A stretch of 64,000 nucleotides of DNA from Meira nashicola (Eukaryota > Basidiomycota > Exobasidiomycetes > Exobasidiales > Brachybasidiaceae): contig BCJU01000002.1 in the NCBI GenBank assembly GCA_001600355.1, positions 992,001 through 1,056,000 of the forward strand, in the 5' to 3' direction. Of the stretch, positions 61,722 to 64,000 are shown one piece after another. Position numbers and translations under genes: made by a program. Below the pieces are notes generated by a model that saw only the letters and a program-made list of their open reading frames with translations, ran no database searches and was not told where the DNA came from. Within the stretch, counting starts at the first letter, position 1. Each line of letters opens with the position of its first letter.

Positions 61722-63977
61722 ATGGCAAATCCTTTCTATCCTCCAAGTAGAGATCAAAATGGACATGAATCGCGCGGTAGAATAGGCGCAGGCTTTGATG
61801 GAACAGACAATGTACCTTTCGATCCTGATCGAAGGGGTGGAAGCATTGCTAGAATGGGTAGACCAGAAGAGTATGATAGTTCAACGCATCCGCACAATTC
61901 TCGAAATGCTAGACAAGAACCAACGGAAGGACCCGGTGGAGCAGCAACATTTTATCCAAAAGAGTATGTTGCAGATGAAAGCTTAGGAACAGGTACAGAC
62001 GGATTCGGAGGAGGACAAAATCTTTCACAACAGAGCACAACCCCGATCCAACAACAAGATTACAGAGCCACTTTTCGTGGCAACGGTGGAAGGAAATTCG
62101 AACCTGAATCAGTTCTGTCAAAGAATGTCCATCAACCCGCATTCGCACAGCCAAACGCCAAAAACGCCTCTCTTCGCGATCGGGGTGACGCTCCTTATGC
62201 ACAGCATCAGCAGAATTATGATCAATCTCCCCAAGCATCGACATATTTCTTACCACAAAATCAAAGGAATGAAAATCATTACTCATATCCACCAAGTAAT
62301 AATTTTGGCTATTCACAATCTACTGTGGATTTACGTGCACCATTAACGCATGGTCATTCAGTAGATCGTCCAGATACGCCAGGAATTTATCGTGACCGAG
62401 CACCTCGAATGGAGAAATTAACCGAAGAACAGAAAAAGATTGCAAAAAGCTTTCCAAAAGATCTCGATGAAGAAGGTGGAAGCTTGATCAAAACTGCAAT
62501 TGCAATGTGCAAGGATTGGAGATCGTTTATGAAATTAAAATTCGTTCCGTATTATGTTTTGATTGTTGTTATTTGCATTTTGGTTGCATTGATGACAATC
62601 TATCATAAACAAATCGTTGATTGGCTTACTCCAATCTCAAAAAAGGTACGAGAAGTATCTTGGGGATGGGTGATTCCAGTCGCAATTTTGTTCATCATAT
62701 CTTTTCCTCCATTGTTCGGCCACGAAGTTGTGGGTGTTCTTTGCGGAGTGGTTTATGGACTTTGGATTGGTTTTGGTGTATTGAGTTTGGGTACCCTTCT
62801 TGGAGAATTGGGCAACTTTTATGCATTCAAGTATTTACTCAAGAAGCATGGAGAAAAATTTGAAAGGCAGTCTATTGATTATGCTTGTATGGCGCATATT
62901 GTCAGAGAAGGTGGTTTCATGGTCATTTTGATGGCTCGATTAAGTGCAATCCCAGGTCACTTTACTACTGCAGTATTTGCTACCGTTGGTATGAACATCT
63001 TTGTTTTCACAATTGCTGCAATTCTTTCTTTGCCTAAACAATTGGTCGTCGTTTATCTTGGTGTGGCGATAGAACAAGCAGGTAGCGGACATGAATCAAC
63101 TCGAAGCAAGGTGATCAAATATATCGTCTTGGTAGCTAGTTTTGCTGTAACGATTGGTGTAGCAATTTGGCTTTATGGAAAGATGCACAAAGCACGTCCA
63201 ATCGTTCAAGGTAGATTACGTGAAAGAAGATATCAAATGTTGACCGAAGCGGGAGGTGGACCAGGGGAAGTTGAAGTTTCACCCGATAATAATGCAAATG
63301 ATGATTCCAGTAGCCTTGGCACTCATACGAAGCATAATAATAGATTTGATGACAATGCAATGATGCTACAGGATAACGAGATTGAAAAACAAGAAAAGAA
63401 GGGCAAGAAGCAAGGATTTTGGTCGCGCTTGAGTGGAAAGGATAAGGGCAAAGAAACAAATGAGAGAGGATTTACTGATGTTGGTCTTGGACATGAAATG
63501 TCAATGAGGCAAAATGCAACAAAAGCATCTTTTGAAACAGATAGCAATGGTCATAATGGTGGATATTATACTGTATACGAAGGTAATACTCTACGACCCG
63601 GAATGTCTTATGGTGATCAATACATGTCCCGCGCGCAACCTTTTAGTGCTGGAGCGAGGCTTCCAGGAAATGATCGGAATATGCAACAATATGCCACCAC
63701 ATCTTCTCCAGAGAAGAATGTGTATAGAGCTCAATTACCGCCTCATTCTGCACCGCATTCTTATTCACCTCCTCGAGAAGATGTGGAAGAAATTCAAAGT
63801 CAATTATATTCTCAAAAATCAAATAATCAAAGATTTTCCGTTGCGGGTGGCCATCCTCCTATAAGCAATCAAAACAGACAATATCAGCATGTTGCTAATG
63901 TTGGCAGTATATATCACCTATCTCAGCCTAGTCAAACATCTTCTACGGGAGAAGGCAACTATGCTACAGCCATGTAA
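61722..63977 (+). CDS. TVP38: Tvp38/TMEM64-family (VTT domain) membrane protein with long polar tails
   Basis: The protein has 751 residues. The N-terminal 255 residues are polar, rich in Gln, Asn, Pro and Tyr. The membrane core runs about 265-490: a first segment (YYVLIVVICILVALMTIYH), then the VTT/DedA-like domain with FPPLFGHEVVGVLCGVVYG, LGTLLGELGNFYAFKYLL, REGGFMVILMARLSAIPGHFTTAVFATVG and LPKQLVVVYLGVAIEQ, then a last segment before WLYGKMHKARP. The C-terminal 250 residues are again polar, with a Lys-rich stretch (EKQEKKGKKQGFWSRLSGKDKGK). VTT proteins (Tvp38, TMEM41B, VMP1) are Golgi/ER membrane proteins, some with lipid scramblase activity. The yeast protein is much shorter; the long tails look like a feature of this lineage. 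The stop is at 63975. Confidence 0.9.
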   Translation: MANPFYPPSRDQNGHESRGRIGAGFDGTDNVPFDPDRRGGSIARMGRPEEYDSSTHPHNSRNARQEPTEGPGGAATFYPKEYVADESLGTGTDGFGGGQNLSQQSTTPIQQQDYRATFRGNGGRKFEPESVLSKNVHQPAFAQPNAKNASLRDRGDAPYAQHQQNYDQSPQASTYFLPQNQRNENHYSYPPSNNFGYSQSTVDLRAPLTHGHSVDRPDTPGIYRDRAPRMEKLTEEQKKIAKSFPKDLDEEGGSLIKTAIAMCKDWRSFMKLKFVPYYVLIVVICILVALMTIYHKQIVDWLTPISKKVREVSWGWVIPVAILFIISFPPLFGHEVVGVLCGVVYGLWIGFGVLSLGTLLGELGNFYAFKYLLKKHGEKFERQSIDYACMAHIVREGGFMVILMARLSAIPGHFTTAVFATVGMNIFVFTIAAILSLPKQLVVVYLGVAIEQAGSGHESTRSKVIKYIVLVASFAVTIGVAIWLYGKMHKARPIVQGRLRERRYQMLTEAGGGPGEVEVSPDNNANDDSSSLGTHTKHNNRFDDNAMMLQDNEIEKQEKKGKKQGFWSRLSGKDKGKETNERGFTDVGLGHEMSMRQNATKASFETDSNGHNGGYYTVYEGNTLRPGMSYGDQYMSRAQPFSAGARLPGNDRNMQQYATTSSPEKNVYRAQLPPHSAPHSYSPPREDVEEIQSQLYSQKSNNQRFSVAGGHPPISNQNRQYQHVANVGSIYHLSQPSQTSSTGEGNYATAM

Positions 63978-64000
63978 TAATGCATGACTGAATTGGCTCG

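Noticed and set aside
1..64000. CRISPR arrays, rRNA, tRNA, transposase or reverse-transcriptase genes
   Set aside because: No regularly spaced repeats of CRISPR type, no recognisable structural RNA and no mobile-element protein motifs were seen on either strand. A covariance-model search could still reveal a small RNA that cannot be seen by eye.

Overview
The window looks like nuclear DNA of a fungus, most probably a basidiomycete. The evidence is the gene content (SAGA subunit Spt7, WDR59/Mtc5, Pol5, Slh1, Ssk1, Yck-type casein kinase, PKA catalytic subunit), short introns of about 64-91 bp with GTAAGT-like donors, and a three-gene nitrate-assimilation cluster (transporter, NADPH nitrate reductase, nitrite reductase). 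Placement in Ustilaginomycotina/Exobasidiomycetes is only a guess, from the low intron density and general protein character. The DNA is visibly AT-rich for that group. One ambiguous base (n) lies at 17021. I found no rRNA, tRNA, transposon ORF or CRISPR array.

Layout. 1-9.8 kb: a 3'-truncated WDR59/Mtc5 gene (minus), an unknown small membrane protein with one intron (plus), the PKA catalytic subunit behind a long ATG-free leader (plus), and a four-exon SPT7 gene (minus). 9.8-19 kb: large intergenic regions around a secreted Asn/Ser-rich protein with a C-terminal double-psi beta-barrel domain, the ribonucleotide reductase small subunit RNR2 behind a cluster of MluI cell-cycle boxes, and an unknown acidic protein. 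19-35.5 kb: a single ORF joining a Coq11-like SDR domain to an Fmp25-like RCC1 domain, a casein kinase I, POL5, asparagine synthetase, RIB3 and mitochondrial methionyl-tRNA synthetase. 36-38.1 kb: two tandem paralogous genes for small secreted proteins of unknown family, with the same intron position. 38.3-48.1 kb: the nitrate cluster, with NRT2-type transporter and nitrate reductase on the minus strand and nitrite reductase divergent on the plus strand; both upstream regions are rich in GATAA sites. 48.2-64 kb: an SLC41/MgtE-type transporter, a Slh1/ASCC3-type helicase whose second cassette has lost its catalytic motifs, a RING-CH membrane E3 ligase, an Ssk1-type response regulator and a Tvp38/VTT membrane protein.

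How the genes work together. Only the nitrate genes form an obvious pathway cluster: nitrate uptake, reduction to nitrite, then to ammonium. Asparagine synthetase uses the assimilated nitrogen but is probably nearby by chance. The rest is ordinary housekeeping and signalling content. The most unusual items are the Coq11-RCC1 fusion, the unevenly diverged tandem secreted pair, and the degenerate second helicase cassette of Slh1. Several start codons were moved to the first plausible ATG where the longest open frame began with a non-ATG codon. Splice sites were inferred by eye from consensus and frame.
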